Source of the DNA: JALYNX01 sp044867525
Lineage (GTDB): Bacteria; Actinomycetota; Acidimicrobiia; Spongiisociales; ZC4RG35
Assembly: GCA_044867525.1 (NCBI GenBank)
Contig: JBIOVB010000009.1
Coordinates: 1-64,000 of the forward strand
Length of the DNA: 64,000 nt
Reading direction: 5' to 3'
This document shows, one piece after another, positions 39,801 to 48,432 of the stretch (the first letter of the stretch is position 1; each line of letters starts with the position of its first letter). Under the pieces are notes generated by a model. The model did no database searches, had not been told where the DNA came from, and saw nothing but the letters and a program-made list of their open reading frames with translations. The translations under genes and the position numbers were made by a program.

Positions 39801-40858
39801 GCCGAACCTCCGTCGGCCCAGACATCGGTGAGGAGCACGTCCTCGCCGGGGCGTTCTCCCTCCTTGGCGAAAGTGGTGGCCTCCTCGACCCGATCCGCGA
39901 CCTGGTGCACGATCTCGGAGAGCCGCGACTCGGGCACCCCGAGCCGGAGCAGACGCTGGTGGTAGATCGGGATCGGATCGTGCTCGTTCCAGGCCTCGAC
40001 CTCCGCCGCCGGCCGGTATTTTCCGGGATCGGCGCGGCTGTGGCCACCGTGGCGGTAGGTCACCGCTTCGATCAGACTCGGACCCTCTCCGGCACGGGCC
40101 TTGGATACGGCGACCCTCGCCGTCTCGTGCACTTCATCGACGTCATTGCCGTCGATCACGATCGGCTCCAGGTCGTAAGAGCCGGCCCGCCCCGCCGCCG
40201 GGTGGCGGGTCGCGGTGACGACATCGATCGGGGTGTATTCCATGTAGAGGTTGTTCTCGCACACGAAGACCACAGGGAGCTTCCACACCGATGCCAGGTT
40301 GAGCGCCTCGTGGAATGCCCCGATATTGGTGGTCCCGTCTCCGAAGAAGGCCACTGCCACCTGGTCGGTGCCCCGCATCTGGGCCGACCACGCCGCGCCA
40401 TTGGCCACACACAGGTGGGCGCCGATGATGGCGTAGCTGCCCATCATCCCGTGCTCCACCGAGGTCAGGTGCATCGAGCCTCCCTTGCCCCCGAGGATCC
40501 CGTTCTCCCGCCCCAGGAGCTCGGCAAGGACCGGGCCCAGAGCCGCCCCCCGCGCGATGGTGTGGGCATGGCCCCGGTAGGTGGCGAAGGTGTAATCGTC
40601 GGAACGCATTGCCTTGGCCACGCCGGTGGCGACCGCCTCCATACCCAGAGAGAGGTGGCTGGTCCCCTTGACCAGGTTCTCCATGAACATGTCGTATGCC
40701 CGCTTCTCGAACTGCCGGAGGAGGTGGAGCATCTCGAACATCGCGACCCGGGTCTCGAGGTCGATGGCGATCCGGTCATTGGCCGGGTCGACGTCGGGAG
40801 GGAGGCGGGGAGGCCGCTGCGCGTAGTCGAGGAGCCCGGGGTCGAGGTCAGTACTCAT
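39788..40858 (-). CDS. 2-oxoacid dehydrogenase E1 component, alpha subunit
   Basis: Thiamine-diphosphate-binding subunit, 356 residues. The ThDP motif is GDG (173-175) to NN (202-203), within FFGDGTTNIGAFHEALNLA. The YRGHAHTIARG and GKGGSMHL segments are those of acetoin/pyruvate-type E1 alpha chains, and the phosphorylation-loop region YRHGGHSRADPGKYR is present. ATG 40858 overlaps the end of the M24-fold gene. Paired with E1 beta; partner E2 and E3 must come from elsewhere if this is a classic complex. Confidence 0.9.
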   Translation of the reverse strand: MSTDLDPGLLDYAQRPPRLPPDVDPANDRIAIDLETRVAMFEMLHLLRQFEKRAYDMFMENLVKGTSHLSLGMEAVATGVAKAMRSDDYTFATYRGHAHTIARGAALGPVLAELLGRENGILGGKGGSMHLTSVEHGMMGSYAIIGAHLCVANGAAWSAQMRGTDQVAVAFFGDGTTNIGAFHEALNLASVWKLPVVFVCENNLYMEYTPIDVVTATRHPAAGRAGSYDLEPIVIDGNDVDEVHETARVAVSKARAGEGPSLIEAVTYRHGGHSRADPGKYRPAAEVEAWNEHDPIPIYHQRLLRLGVPESRLSEIVHQVADRVEEATTFAKEGERPGEDVLLTDVWADGGSAWRN

Positions 40859-42101
40859 TGGCCACCATCAACTCCTCGCAAGGAAACAGGGTTGTGATCT
40901 GCGGCCCCTCGGCGGTGACCACCATCATCTCCTCGATGCGGGCCGCGGAGCGGCCGTCGGCGGCCGGGGCGTAGGTCTCGAGGGCGAAATACATCCCTTC
41001 CTTGATCTCTATGGGGTCGTCCAGTGAGTTCAGCCGGCTGATGATCGGCCGCTCGTGGAGGCCGACACCCACCCCGTGCCCGAATTGGAGCCCGAAGGCG
41101 TCCATTTCGTCCATGAACCCGAAGTCCTCGGCGCGGGGCCACACCTTGGCGATCATGTCCGTGGTATTGCCCGGACGTACCAGCTCGATGCCGGCATCCA
41201 TCCACTCCCGGGCCTGTTTGAAGGCGTCGCGTTGCGCGGTGGTAGCCCGTCCCACCACGAATGTCCGGTAGTAGCAGGTCCGGTATCCGTTGTAGGCGTG
41301 GATGATGTCGAAGTACGCCTGGTCGCCGGGCCTGATGAGCCGGTCGCTGAAGACGTGGGGATGAGGACTGCACCTTTCCCCGGCGATCGAGTTGATCGCC
41401 TCCACGAACTCGGAGCCCATCTCGAAGAGTCGGGCGTGGGCCAAGGCGACCACGTCGGACTCCCTGATCCCCGGCTTCAACATCTCGAATATGTCTTGAT
41501 AGACGCCATCGACCATGGCGCTGGCCTGGGTGAGGAGCACGATCTCGTCGGCGCTCTTCATTTCCCTGGCCTGCATCATCGCCTGCTGGCCGTCGGTGAC
41601 ATTGAGGCCTTCCTTCTGGAGTGCGAGGAACACTGCGGTTTCGGCCATGTCCACGCCGAGGGGATCGCCATCGATGCCCTCGTCGCGCAGGGCAGCGGCG
41701 ATCTCACCGGCGGCCCGGGCGTGGAGGCCCGATCTCGGCCCAATCGCCCCCTGTAGCCCGGTGTTGCCCCCGATCGAGTTCTCGGTGTCGTAGAGGTCAG
41801 GCAACTGGAGGCGATGAGCCTTGGCCGCCGACCCGAAATCCCAGATCCGGGGCCGGCCCTTGCGAGTGATCAGCGCCCAACGCTCCCCCTTGTTGAACGC
41901 CCAATAGCCGATCTGGGTTGCGGTGGCGTAGCGGATGTTGGAGGTCTCGAAGAGGAGCAGGGCACCCAGGCCTTGTTCCTCCAGCTGCTGCTTGACCCGG
42001 TCGAGGCGATAGGTGCGCAACCGGCCGAAGTCGACCCGGTGCTCCCAATCGACTGCCATGACCCCGGGGGCCGGGGTGGTCGCTACCGGAAAGTCAGTCA
42101 T
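40848..42101 (-). CDS. M24-fold (creatinase/prolidase/DddP-like) hydrolase with altered metal site
   Basis: Pita-bread-fold protein, 417 residues. An N-terminal creatinase-type domain (LLLFETSNIRYATAT) is followed by the catalytic domain. Of the five metal ligands, D265, H342 (FGHGVGVGLHERP), E375 and E390 are kept, but the second Asp is C276 (FDII, then TCYYRTF instead of SDxTRTF). It resembles M24 lyases and hydrolases of osmolytes (DddP, ectoine hydrolase, creatinase) more than true prolidases, but I cannot assign one. ATG 42101 is selected over TTG 42131 or ATG 42125 because AAGGAG lies seven bases upstream. Its substrate likely comes from the cluster's importer. Confidence 0.82.
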   Translation of the reverse strand: MTDFPVATTPAPGVMAVDWEHRVDFGRLRTYRLDRVKQQLEEQGLGALLLFETSNIRYATATQIGYWAFNKGERWALITRKGRPRIWDFGSAAKAHRLQLPDLYDTENSIGGNTGLQGAIGPRSGLHARAAGEIAAALRDEGIDGDPLGVDMAETAVFLALQKEGLNVTDGQQAMMQAREMKSADEIVLLTQASAMVDGVYQDIFEMLKPGIRESDVVALAHARLFEMGSEFVEAINSIAGERCSPHPHVFSDRLIRPGDQAYFDIIHAYNGYRTCYYRTFVVGRATTAQRDAFKQAREWMDAGIELVRPGNTTDMIAKVWPRAEDFGFMDEMDAFGLQFGHGVGVGLHERPIISRLNSLDDPIEIKEGMYFALETYAPAADGRSAARIEEMMVVTAEGPQITTLFPCEELMVANEY

Positions 42102-42127
42102 CGGGGTCTCCTTGTGGTCGTCCATGG

Positions 42128-43018
42128 TCAAGTCGGGCTCTCTTCCCGGAGAAAGGCGGCGATGGCGCTCAGGTCACGGTCACCCATCCCCGCGGCGATG
42201 GCGCGCTCCACGATGGCGAGGTCGACCGCCGCTTGGTCCATTCGGGCCCCGACCTTCCTCCCCAGCTCGGTTATCAACTCCAGGTCCTTCGCTACCAGGT
42301 CGAGGCTGAATGCGACCGGTGCGTCCTCGGGGTTTTCGTATGCCGCCCGTTTGTACTGGACGAACGGGGCGCCTCCTGCGCCGTTGGCGAAGACGTCGTA
42401 GGCGATGCCCCGCTCCACACCCGCCTTCTCGGCGAGCACCAGCGCCTCCGAGAGCGCAACGTTCAGCCCGTGCACCAAGGCGTTCACCGCAAGCTTGGTG
42501 GCCGCTCCCGAGCCTCGCGGGCCGGTCTCGACCACCCGAGCGGCCAATGCGTCGAGCACGGGCCGCGCCGGACCCAGGGAAGCGGCATCTCCGCCCACCA
42601 TGATCGTGAGCGCCCCCTGCTCGACCGTGGAAACGCTGCCCGACACCGGGGCATCGAACAGAGACGCTCCGGTGGCATCGATGGGAGCACCGATCTCATA
42701 GACGACTTCCGGGGAGATCGTGCTCATCTCGAGTGCGACCATTCCGGCGCCCAGGCCGCCGACCGCGCCGTCGTCGCCCAGATAGACGTTGCGCACCGCC
42801 TCGTCGTCGGCGAGGCTGCTGATGACGACGCCAGCTTTCTGTACGGCCTCCGCCGGTGTCGCCGCGATGTCAGCACCCAATTGGTCGGCAAGCCGTCGTG
42901 CCTTTTCCCGGTCGCGGCTCCAAAGGACCAACTCGAAGCTGGCGCGGCTCAAGGTGGCGGCCATGGCTCCACCCATCCGACCGCACCCCAGCACGGCGAC
43001 CTTGGGGGCGCTCTCCAT
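42128..43018 (-). CDS. 3-hydroxyisobutyrate dehydrogenase-family oxidoreductase
   Basis: Beta-hydroxyacid dehydrogenase, 296 residues. The NAD(P) fold starts KVAVLGCGRMGGAMA, the substrate motif is FDAPVSGSVSTVEQGALTIM, and catalytic K175 lies in GAATKLAVNAL. Family members interconvert 3-hydroxyisobutyrate, tartronate semialdehyde/glycerate and related pairs. Tartronate semialdehyde reduction would suit ureide or purine breakdown, but that is inference. ATG 43018 is preferred over TTG 43021. A 20-of-23-base element shared with the amidohydrolase promoter region sits directly before it. Confidence 0.88.
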   Translation of the reverse strand: MESAPKVAVLGCGRMGGAMAATLSRASFELVLWSRDREKARRLADQLGADIAATPAEAVQKAGVVISSLADDEAVRNVYLGDDGAVGGLGAGMVALEMSTISPEVVYEIGAPIDATGASLFDAPVSGSVSTVEQGALTIMVGGDAASLGPARPVLDALAARVVETGPRGSGAATKLAVNALVHGLNVALSEALVLAEKAGVERGIAYDVFANGAGGAPFVQYKRAAYENPEDAPVAFSLDLVAKDLELITELGRKVGARMDQAAVDLAIVERAIAAGMGDRDLSAIAAFLREESPT

Positions 43019-43040
43019 CAATGAACAGTCACACTACACA
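43018..43040 (-). promoter_or_regulatory. Conserved upstream element, copy A
   Basis: On the minus strand it begins TGTGTAGTGTGACT and runs into the ATG of the dehydrogenase. It matches copy B (52254-52276) at 20 of 23 bases, with the first 14 identical. TAGTGT fits an actinobacterial -10 hexamer, which would give a leaderless or nearly leaderless mRNA here. Alternatively the box is an operator. Confidence 0.6.
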
Positions 43041-43053
43041 CTGCAGCCATCCC

Positions 43054-44256
43054 TCATCCAGGGAGGAGCTGCCCCGCCAGGCCTGCGATGTGAGCGCCGA
43101 TGGCGAGGCTTGCCGTGGCTCCTGGCGAGGGCGCATTGAGCACATTGATCGTCCGAGCGGTCTCCTCGATGACGAAGTCGTCGACCAGGCGGCCGTCGGG
43201 GCCGATCGCCTGCGCCCTGACTCCGGCACCACCTGCTTGGAGGTGCTCGGGCCGGACCGCAGGCACCAGACGCCGAGCCGACCGCGCGTAAAGGGCGCGG
43301 GAACGTGACCTAACCACCTCACCGGCGCCGGTCCACCAGTTTCGCCCGGCGAGTTTCCAAAAGCCTCCCGTGGTCAGTGTCTCCCTTATGTCCGGCCACG
43401 ATGGCGGAGCACCCCGGTAGTGCTCTCTCCCCAAGGCGAGCACCGCGTTGGGCCCGACCTCGACGGTGCCGTCGATGCGTCTGCTGAAGTGGGCCCCGAG
43501 AAAGGGAAACTTGGGGTCGGGAACCGGATAGATGAGGGATCTGACAAGGTCGGCGTGACCCTGATCGAGGGTGTAGTACTCGCCGCGGAAAGGCACGATC
43601 CGAATCTTGCTCGACACTCCGGCCAATGCCGCGACCCGGTCGGAGTGGAGCCCGGCACAATTGACCAGGAGCCGGGCCCGATGCTGCTCCCCTCCCGCCA
43701 CCAGGCCCACCCCGTCGACTCCCTCCGTGATCGACTTCACCTCTTTCCCGAGGCCTATCACCGCCCCCTTGTCCTCGAGCCTCCGCCTCAACGCCCCGGC
43801 TACTCCCGAAAAGTCGGCTACGCCGGCACTTGGCACGTGAAGGGCAGCGACACCCACCGCCGCCGGTTCATGCTCGGCGATGCCCCCCGACCCAATACGT
43901 TCCAGTCCGGGGAGTCCGTTGGCGGTGCCCCGCCGCTCCAGTTCGCCCAGCTTCTCCAATTCGCGCTCAGAGGACGCGATCACCAGCTTTCCGGTGCGAC
44001 GGAAAGGGACCGACTCCTGGTCACAGAGCTCTTCGAGCATGCGGCCACCCTCGACACAGAGTCGGGCCTTGAGAGACCCTGGCCGGTAATAGAGGCCAGA
44101 ATGGACCACCCCGCTGTTGTGACTGCTCTGGTGGGTAGCGACGTCGGATTCCTTGTCCAGGATCGTGATCGAGATCCCAGGGAACCGATCGACAAGTGCG
44201 TGCCCGACACCAAGGCCGATCAGCCCGGCGCCGACAATGCAGACGTCCGAGCTCAC
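43054..44256 (-). CDS. lhgO: L-2-hydroxyglutarate oxidase
   Basis: FAD-dependent LhgO/DAO family, 400 residues. FAD motif VCIVGAGLIGLGVG, then the signature THQSSHNSGVVHSGLYYRPGS and the C-terminal IEETARTINVLNAPSPGATASL segment diagnostic of LhgO. Known members oxidise L-2-hydroxyglutarate to 2-oxoglutarate and pass electrons to the quinone pool. It lies 35 bases before the dehydrogenase and 107 bases after the permease-amidohydrolase fusion, with repeat copy 3 in that gap. GTG start. Its presence suggests a 2-hydroxy acid arises in this pathway. Confidence 0.92.
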   Translation of the reverse strand: MSSDVCIVGAGLIGLGVGHALVDRFPGISITILDKESDVATHQSSHNSGVVHSGLYYRPGSLKARLCVEGGRMLEELCDQESVPFRRTGKLVIASSERELEKLGELERRGTANGLPGLERIGSGGIAEHEPAAVGVAALHVPSAGVADFSGVAGALRRRLEDKGAVIGLGKEVKSITEGVDGVGLVAGGEQHRARLLVNCAGLHSDRVAALAGVSSKIRIVPFRGEYYTLDQGHADLVRSLIYPVPDPKFPFLGAHFSRRIDGTVEVGPNAVLALGREHYRGAPPSWPDIRETLTTGGFWKLAGRNWWTGAGEVVRSRSRALYARSARRLVPAVRPEHLQAGGAGVRAQAIGPDGRLVDDFVIEETARTINVLNAPSPGATASLAIGAHIAGLAGQLLPG

Positions 44257-44272
44257 CTAACCGCCCCCGTCG

Positions 44273-44352
44273 TTCTCTCGCGCCGTTCTCGACCTCTGGG
44301 TCGAGAACAGCGCGCGAGAACCAGCAGACCTGTGCGCGCGAGAACCAGCAGA
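44273..44352. repeat. Dispersed palindromic repeat, copy 3, with a tandem 19-bp duplication
   Basis: The palindrome 44273-44320 has loop TCTG and two mismatches in a 21-bp stem. Its core CGTTCTCGACC pairs with GGTCGAGAAC, so the base pair that is G-T in copy 1 and G-C in copy 2 is C-G here. The right arm continues into a 19-bp direct repeat, GCGCGCGAGAACCAGCAGA at 44310-44328 and again at 44334-44352, with a 5-bp spacer. It lies between the fusion gene stop and the lhgO start. Confidence 0.85.
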
Positions 44353-44363
44353 GCTGAGGGGAT

Positions 44364-46826
44364 TCAAATCTTTGGCAGTTTGAAGCCGGACTTCTCGACC
44401 ACGAAGTCCCGTGAATCGGTCGCCATCCTCCGCACTGCCGGCCAATCGACATGGAGCAGCTCGCCATGCTCCTTCATCACGTGCCCGGCGATGAGCACGG
44501 TGTCGACATTCGAGGTGTCCATGCCTGCGACGACCGCAGTGGCCGGGTCGTTGAGGGGGGTTACGTTCGCCCGGTCGGTGCGCAGCATGATGAGGTCGGC
44601 CTGCTTTCCCGGTGTCAGCGTCCCCACCTTCGACTCCAGGCCATTGGCTCGAGCTCCCTCGACCGTGGCGTACTCCAACACCTGGCGTGGCGACACCGGG
44701 GTCTTGCCCTGAGAATTGGCAACAGCTCGTTGCAGTGCGAGCACGGAACGCATCTGGTTGAACATGTCGGCCGGGACGTTGGTCTCGACGTCGATGCTCA
44801 GGCTGGGGCGAAGACCCCGGTCGAGGAACTTCTGGATCGGGGGCATCCCGTGGCCCATCATCATCTCCACCGGGGAGGCGAGAGACACTGTGCCCCCGCT
44901 GTCCACGATCATTTGGATCTCGATGTCGTTGAGGGTCGTGCAGTGGATGTAGGTGGTGTCGGGGCCGAGCAGGCCGGCCTCCCCGAATCGCTGCACCTTG
45001 GCGTCCTGGCCATAGGAACCGACACCAACATGGGTCGTGATCCGGGCCCCGGTCTCCCGGGCCAACTTCCAGTGGTCGCGGGACACCTCGAAGTCGGTGA
45101 ACTCGGGGCCGGGTGCAGCCAGGGCGAGGGTGAGCCTCTGGTCCTTGGTCGAGAAGTGCTCGGTGGCGGCACGGACGAACCAACTGGGCTGACGCTCCTC
45201 CCACTTCCCCCACCAGGGGAAACCGTAGGCAAATACCGCCCGAAGGCCCGAGTCCTCGAGGGCTTGGATGACGGCGTCGGTGTGGGCCGGCGATCCCTGA
45301 ATGTGCGACCAGTCGAGGAGAGTGGTGATCCCGGCATCGATGGCCCCCAGCGCGGAGACCAGGTTCCCGGCGTAGGCGTCTTCCGGCCGGAAAGCCGGAG
45401 CCAGCTTGTGGAGAACGAACGAGATGTAGCTGGTCCGTCCCTCCAGGGGGACATCAGTCCCGATGTTGCGGAGCAGGCCCTCCCATATGTGACGATGGGT
45501 GTCGACGAACCCGGGCATGACGATCATCCCCGAGGCGTCGATCACCTCGACCTCCCCGTTGGCCAGGCTCGGCCCAATGGCAAGGATCTTGTCCCCTTCG
45601 ATCATCACGTCGGCGACGTCGAAGTCCCCGAGACCCGGGTCGAGGGTCAACACCATGCCCCCCTTGATCAGCTTCTTCCCGTTGGGCACAACCGAGAAGT
45701 TGGTGCCAGTCGGGTAGAACGCGGGAACCACCGCTTTCTCCTGGACCCGGTTGCCGATCCACAGGCGCCTGGCCCGCTTGTAGTTCCGTTTGACCAACTC
45801 CTTGAGATCCCCCGCTTGGAAGAGAAGAAGGCCGAGGAGGATCAGAAGACCGATGATCATGGTGCCGTCACTCGGTGACAGGCCGAGGTAGGGCAATACG
45901 GTGAGGATCACCGCGAGCAGAAGCGCCGCCACAGTGCCGCCGATGAATGTCGCCCGGCCTCCGGCCAAGGATGCTCCTCCGAGGACTGCTGCGGTGATGC
46001 TGTTGAGGGCAAACGTCGAGCCCACCTGGGCGTTGCCGATCGGCGACCTCGCCATGACGAAGAAGGAGGCGACAGCCGCGAACAGGGATGCCAGGAGCAG
46101 GGCGCGGACCCGAACCCAGTTGGTACGCACGCCTCCTCGCTTGGCGGACCTCTCGTCGAATCCGACCGCGCGCAGTTGCAGGCCCGACCCGGAAGCGTGG
46201 AGCCAATAGTCGAGGGCGGCGGCCGCGACCACGATGACGATGAACGCCACGGGAACGGGCCCGATGCTTGTGGTGAGCACCGACACCAGCCCGCCGTTGA
46301 TGACCCCCTGCGCAGTGGGCCTGAGTGTGAGAGCGATCCCGTCGAGGATGCTCAGTGTGGCCAGCGTGGCGATGATCGAGGGGATCTTGACCCCACGAAT
46401 CAGACCCGCGTTGACCAGTCCGATGATCAGGCCGCAGAGCAGGATCAGGGCCACGCCGGTCACGATCTGGAAGGTGGTCGCCTCGACGCCGATCAGGAAA
46501 GAAGCAAGAACCACCCCGAGACTGATGGTTGACCCAACCGAAAGGTCGATATAGCCGACAAGGAGGGCGTGGGTCTGGGCGAAGGTGGCGACTATCAGCG
46601 GCAGCGCCAGAATGAGGATTTGGTTGACATTGGTGGCGTTGATGAAACCGGGAAAGCGGTTGGTGGTGAACCAGAGCAGCCCGGCGAGGAGGAGGATCTG
46701 CAAGGCAACCGGCATCCACAGTCGGAACTTGACGATCTTTCGCCACCTGTTCTTGTCGCGGGCATCCCGAATGACCTTGCGAACGACCTGTCTCGCCGAG
46801 TCGGCCCGGTTGGTGGTGATAGTCAC
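44364..46826 (-). CDS. Fusion of RbsC-type ABC permease and TRZ/ATZ-type amidohydrolase
   Basis: One uninterrupted 820-residue frame. Residues about 37-345 are a ribose-type permease (IDLSVGSTISLGVVLASF, then TAAVLGGASLAGGRATFIGG). A basic linker (VKRNYKRARRLWIGNRVQ) joins it to an amidohydrolase from about 380. The metal site is H444-x-H446 (VDTHRHIWEG), H599 (ITTHVGVG), H628 (TYIHCTTL) and D679 (SIDVETNVP). The second domain is paralogous to the free amidohydrolase at 50939-52183. The C-terminus of RbsC-type permeases faces the cytosol, so the enzyme would sit at the channel exit. The GTG start overlaps the ATPase stop by GTGA. An internal GTG near residue 378 could also yield the hydrolase alone. 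Confidence 0.9.
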   Translation of the reverse strand: MTITTNRADSARQVVRKVIRDARDKNRWRKIVKFRLWMPVALQILLLAGLLWFTTNRFPGFINATNVNQILILALPLIVATFAQTHALLVGYIDLSVGSTISLGVVLASFLIGVEATTFQIVTGVALILLCGLIIGLVNAGLIRGVKIPSIIATLATLSILDGIALTLRPTAQGVINGGLVSVLTTSIGPVPVAFIVIVVAAAALDYWLHASGSGLQLRAVGFDERSAKRGGVRTNWVRVRALLLASLFAAVASFFVMARSPIGNAQVGSTFALNSITAAVLGGASLAGGRATFIGGTVAALLLAVILTVLPYLGLSPSDGTMIIGLLILLGLLLFQAGDLKELVKRNYKRARRLWIGNRVQEKAVVPAFYPTGTNFSVVPNGKKLIKGGMVLTLDPGLGDFDVADVMIEGDKILAIGPSLANGEVEVIDASGMIVMPGFVDTHRHIWEGLLRNIGTDVPLEGRTSYISFVLHKLAPAFRPEDAYAGNLVSALGAIDAGITTLLDWSHIQGSPAHTDAVIQALEDSGLRAVFAYGFPWWGKWEERQPSWFVRAATEHFSTKDQRLTLALAAPGPEFTDFEVSRDHWKLARETGARITTHVGVGSYGQDAKVQRFGEAGLLGPDTTYIHCTTLNDIEIQMIVDSGGTVSLASPVEMMMGHGMPPIQKFLDRGLRPSLSIDVETNVPADMFNQMRSVLALQRAVANSQGKTPVSPRQVLEYATVEGARANGLESKVGTLTPGKQADLIMLRTDRANVTPLNDPATAVVAGMDTSNVDTVLIAGHVMKEHGELLHVDWPAVRRMATDSRDFVVEKSGFKLPKI

Positions 46827-48418
46827 GAGAGACTCGCCTTCGTCGGGCTGCGGGGCATGGCCACTCCGAGTGGGGAGCGCCCGGCCTTGGACAGGCCAGG
46901 GCCGCGGACGATTGCCTCGGTGATGCGACGCTCGTCCAACTCGTCGCCGGGGATCTCCTCGACGATGGTTCCTCTGGACATGACCAAAACCCGGTCGCAG
47001 AGCCCTGAGAGCTCGATGGGATCGCTCGACTTCACGAGGAGGGCAGCTCCGGCGTCGGTGCGCGCCCGGAGCGCCTTGTATATGTCGAATCTGGACCCCA
47101 CGTCCACGCCTTGGGTGGGCTCATAGGCCATGATCACCGCCGGGTCCTTCAGGAAGGAACGGGAGACCGAGACCTTCTGTTGGTTGCCCCCGGATAGGAA
47201 CTCAACCGGCTGCTCGAGAGATGGAGTCCTTATCTCGAGCTCGCCTACGAGACCGTCGACGGCATTCCGCTCGGACCCTCGCCTGAGGAACCCGAGAACG
47301 CTGAACTTGCTCAGAGACTGAATCGTGGCGTTGACCCGAACCCCGAGCACAGTGGCCAGGGCTTCCCTCTTGCGGTCGCCGGGAAGAAGCATGACGCCCG
47401 CGTTGACCGCTTCACGAGTGGAGATGAGATTGAGGTCCTTGCCGTTGCAGACCACGCGCCCCGCCCTCGGCGGGACCCTCCCCGCCAAGCAGTCGAAGAG
47501 CTGGGCCTGCCCATTCCCCTCGGCTCCGGCGATGCCGACGACCTCTCCTCCTTCCAGAGTGAACGTCACCGGTCCGAACGACTGCCCCTGCAGGCCATCG
47601 ACCAACAGGACCTCGCGCCTCTCGGCATTCGACGGGGCCGCTGCGGGAAATGCCGCCTCGAATGGCCTTCCCACGATCAGCTCCACGAGCTCGGATTCGG
47701 TTGTCGCCCGGGCGTTGAACGTGCCCCGGTTGCGGCCGTCTCTGAGCACGGTGATCCGGTCGGCAATCTCCAACACCTCGGGGAGCCGATGACTGACATA
47801 GACGACTCCGACACCGCGCTTCCGGCATGCCACCACGGTGCGATGAAGTGCCTCGACCTCGTCCGGCCCCAGGGCTGTGGTTGGCTCGTCGAGGAGCAAC
47901 ACCTTGGGGTTGGTGACCAACGCCTTGGCGACCTCGAAGAGCTGTCTCTCGGCAAGGGTGAGGAACGCGGCAGGGGCGTCGGGAAAGAGCTCGAGGTCGA
48001 GGTCGAACTCCGAGAGCAGCTTGCGCGCCCATTTCTTCCGACGCCAGAACGGTGGCCGTTGGTCCGGCGGCGCTGCCAGGAACAGATTGTTCTTGACCGG
48101 TTCCGCCTGGACAATCGAGGTGTCCTGATAAGCCATGGCCAGGCCAAGCTTCCGGGCAAGTGCTGGGGAATCGGTGCGCAGGGGCTTTCCCCCGATGCGC
48201 ACCGCTCCCCTATCGGGCTCTATGAACCCACTGGCAATCCCGAGGAGAGTCGACTTGCCCGAGCCGTTCTCCCCGACCAAGGCGTGGACCTCACCGGCAT
48301 GGCAGTCGAAGCTGACATCGGTCAGCGCTCGAACCGCCCCGAACTGCCGGGAGACACCTTTCAGCTCGAGGACCAGGTCCCCGTCCGCCGATTCTCCTCT
48401 GGGAATGCCGTCGCTCAT
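46823..48418 (-). CDS. RbsA-type ABC transporter ATPase (two nucleotide-binding domains)
   Basis: 531-residue tandem ATPase of the sugar/nucleoside (CUT2) importer class. The first domain has Walker A GENGSGKST and Walker B LLLDEPTTALG, but its signature is weak (FLTLAERQLFEVAKAL). The second has the degenerate Walker A GAEGNGQAQ normal for the class, a full signature LSGGNQQKVSVSRS, and a Walker B changed to MAYEPTQGVDVG, which keeps the Glu but loses the Asp before it. It energises the two permeases flanking it in the operon. Its stop overlaps the fusion gene. Confidence 0.92.
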   Translation of the reverse strand: MSDGIPRGESADGDLVLELKGVSRQFGAVRALTDVSFDCHAGEVHALVGENGSGKSTLLGIASGFIEPDRGAVRIGGKPLRTDSPALARKLGLAMAYQDTSIVQAEPVKNNLFLAAPPDQRPPFWRRKKWARKLLSEFDLDLELFPDAPAAFLTLAERQLFEVAKALVTNPKVLLLDEPTTALGPDEVEALHRTVVACRKRGVGVVYVSHRLPEVLEIADRITVLRDGRNRGTFNARATTESELVELIVGRPFEAAFPAAAPSNAERREVLLVDGLQGQSFGPVTFTLEGGEVVGIAGAEGNGQAQLFDCLAGRVPPRAGRVVCNGKDLNLISTREAVNAGVMLLPGDRKREALATVLGVRVNATIQSLSKFSVLGFLRRGSERNAVDGLVGELEIRTPSLEQPVEFLSGGNQQKVSVSRSFLKDPAVIMAYEPTQGVDVGSRFDIYKALRARTDAGAALLVKSSDPIELSGLCDRVLVMSRGTIVEEIPGDELDERRITEAIVRGPGLSKAGRSPLGVAMPRSPTKASLS

Positions 48419-48432
48419 TCAGCCGGTATTGC

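Noticed and set aside
40848..42101. Assignment of the M24-fold gene as the DMSP lyase DddP
   Set aside because: The fold and N-terminal segment are similar, but one metal Asp is Cys and the neighbouring genes do not match a DMSP pathway, so a specific name would be overreach.
44273..44352. Palindromic repeats as ordinary terminators
   Set aside because: No T run follows any copy, one copy sits between divergent starts, and the positions are upstream of start codons.
44364..46826. Sequencing frameshift creating the fusion
   Set aside because: Both domains are complete, share one frame through a plausible basic linker, and there is no base run at the junction that suggests an error.
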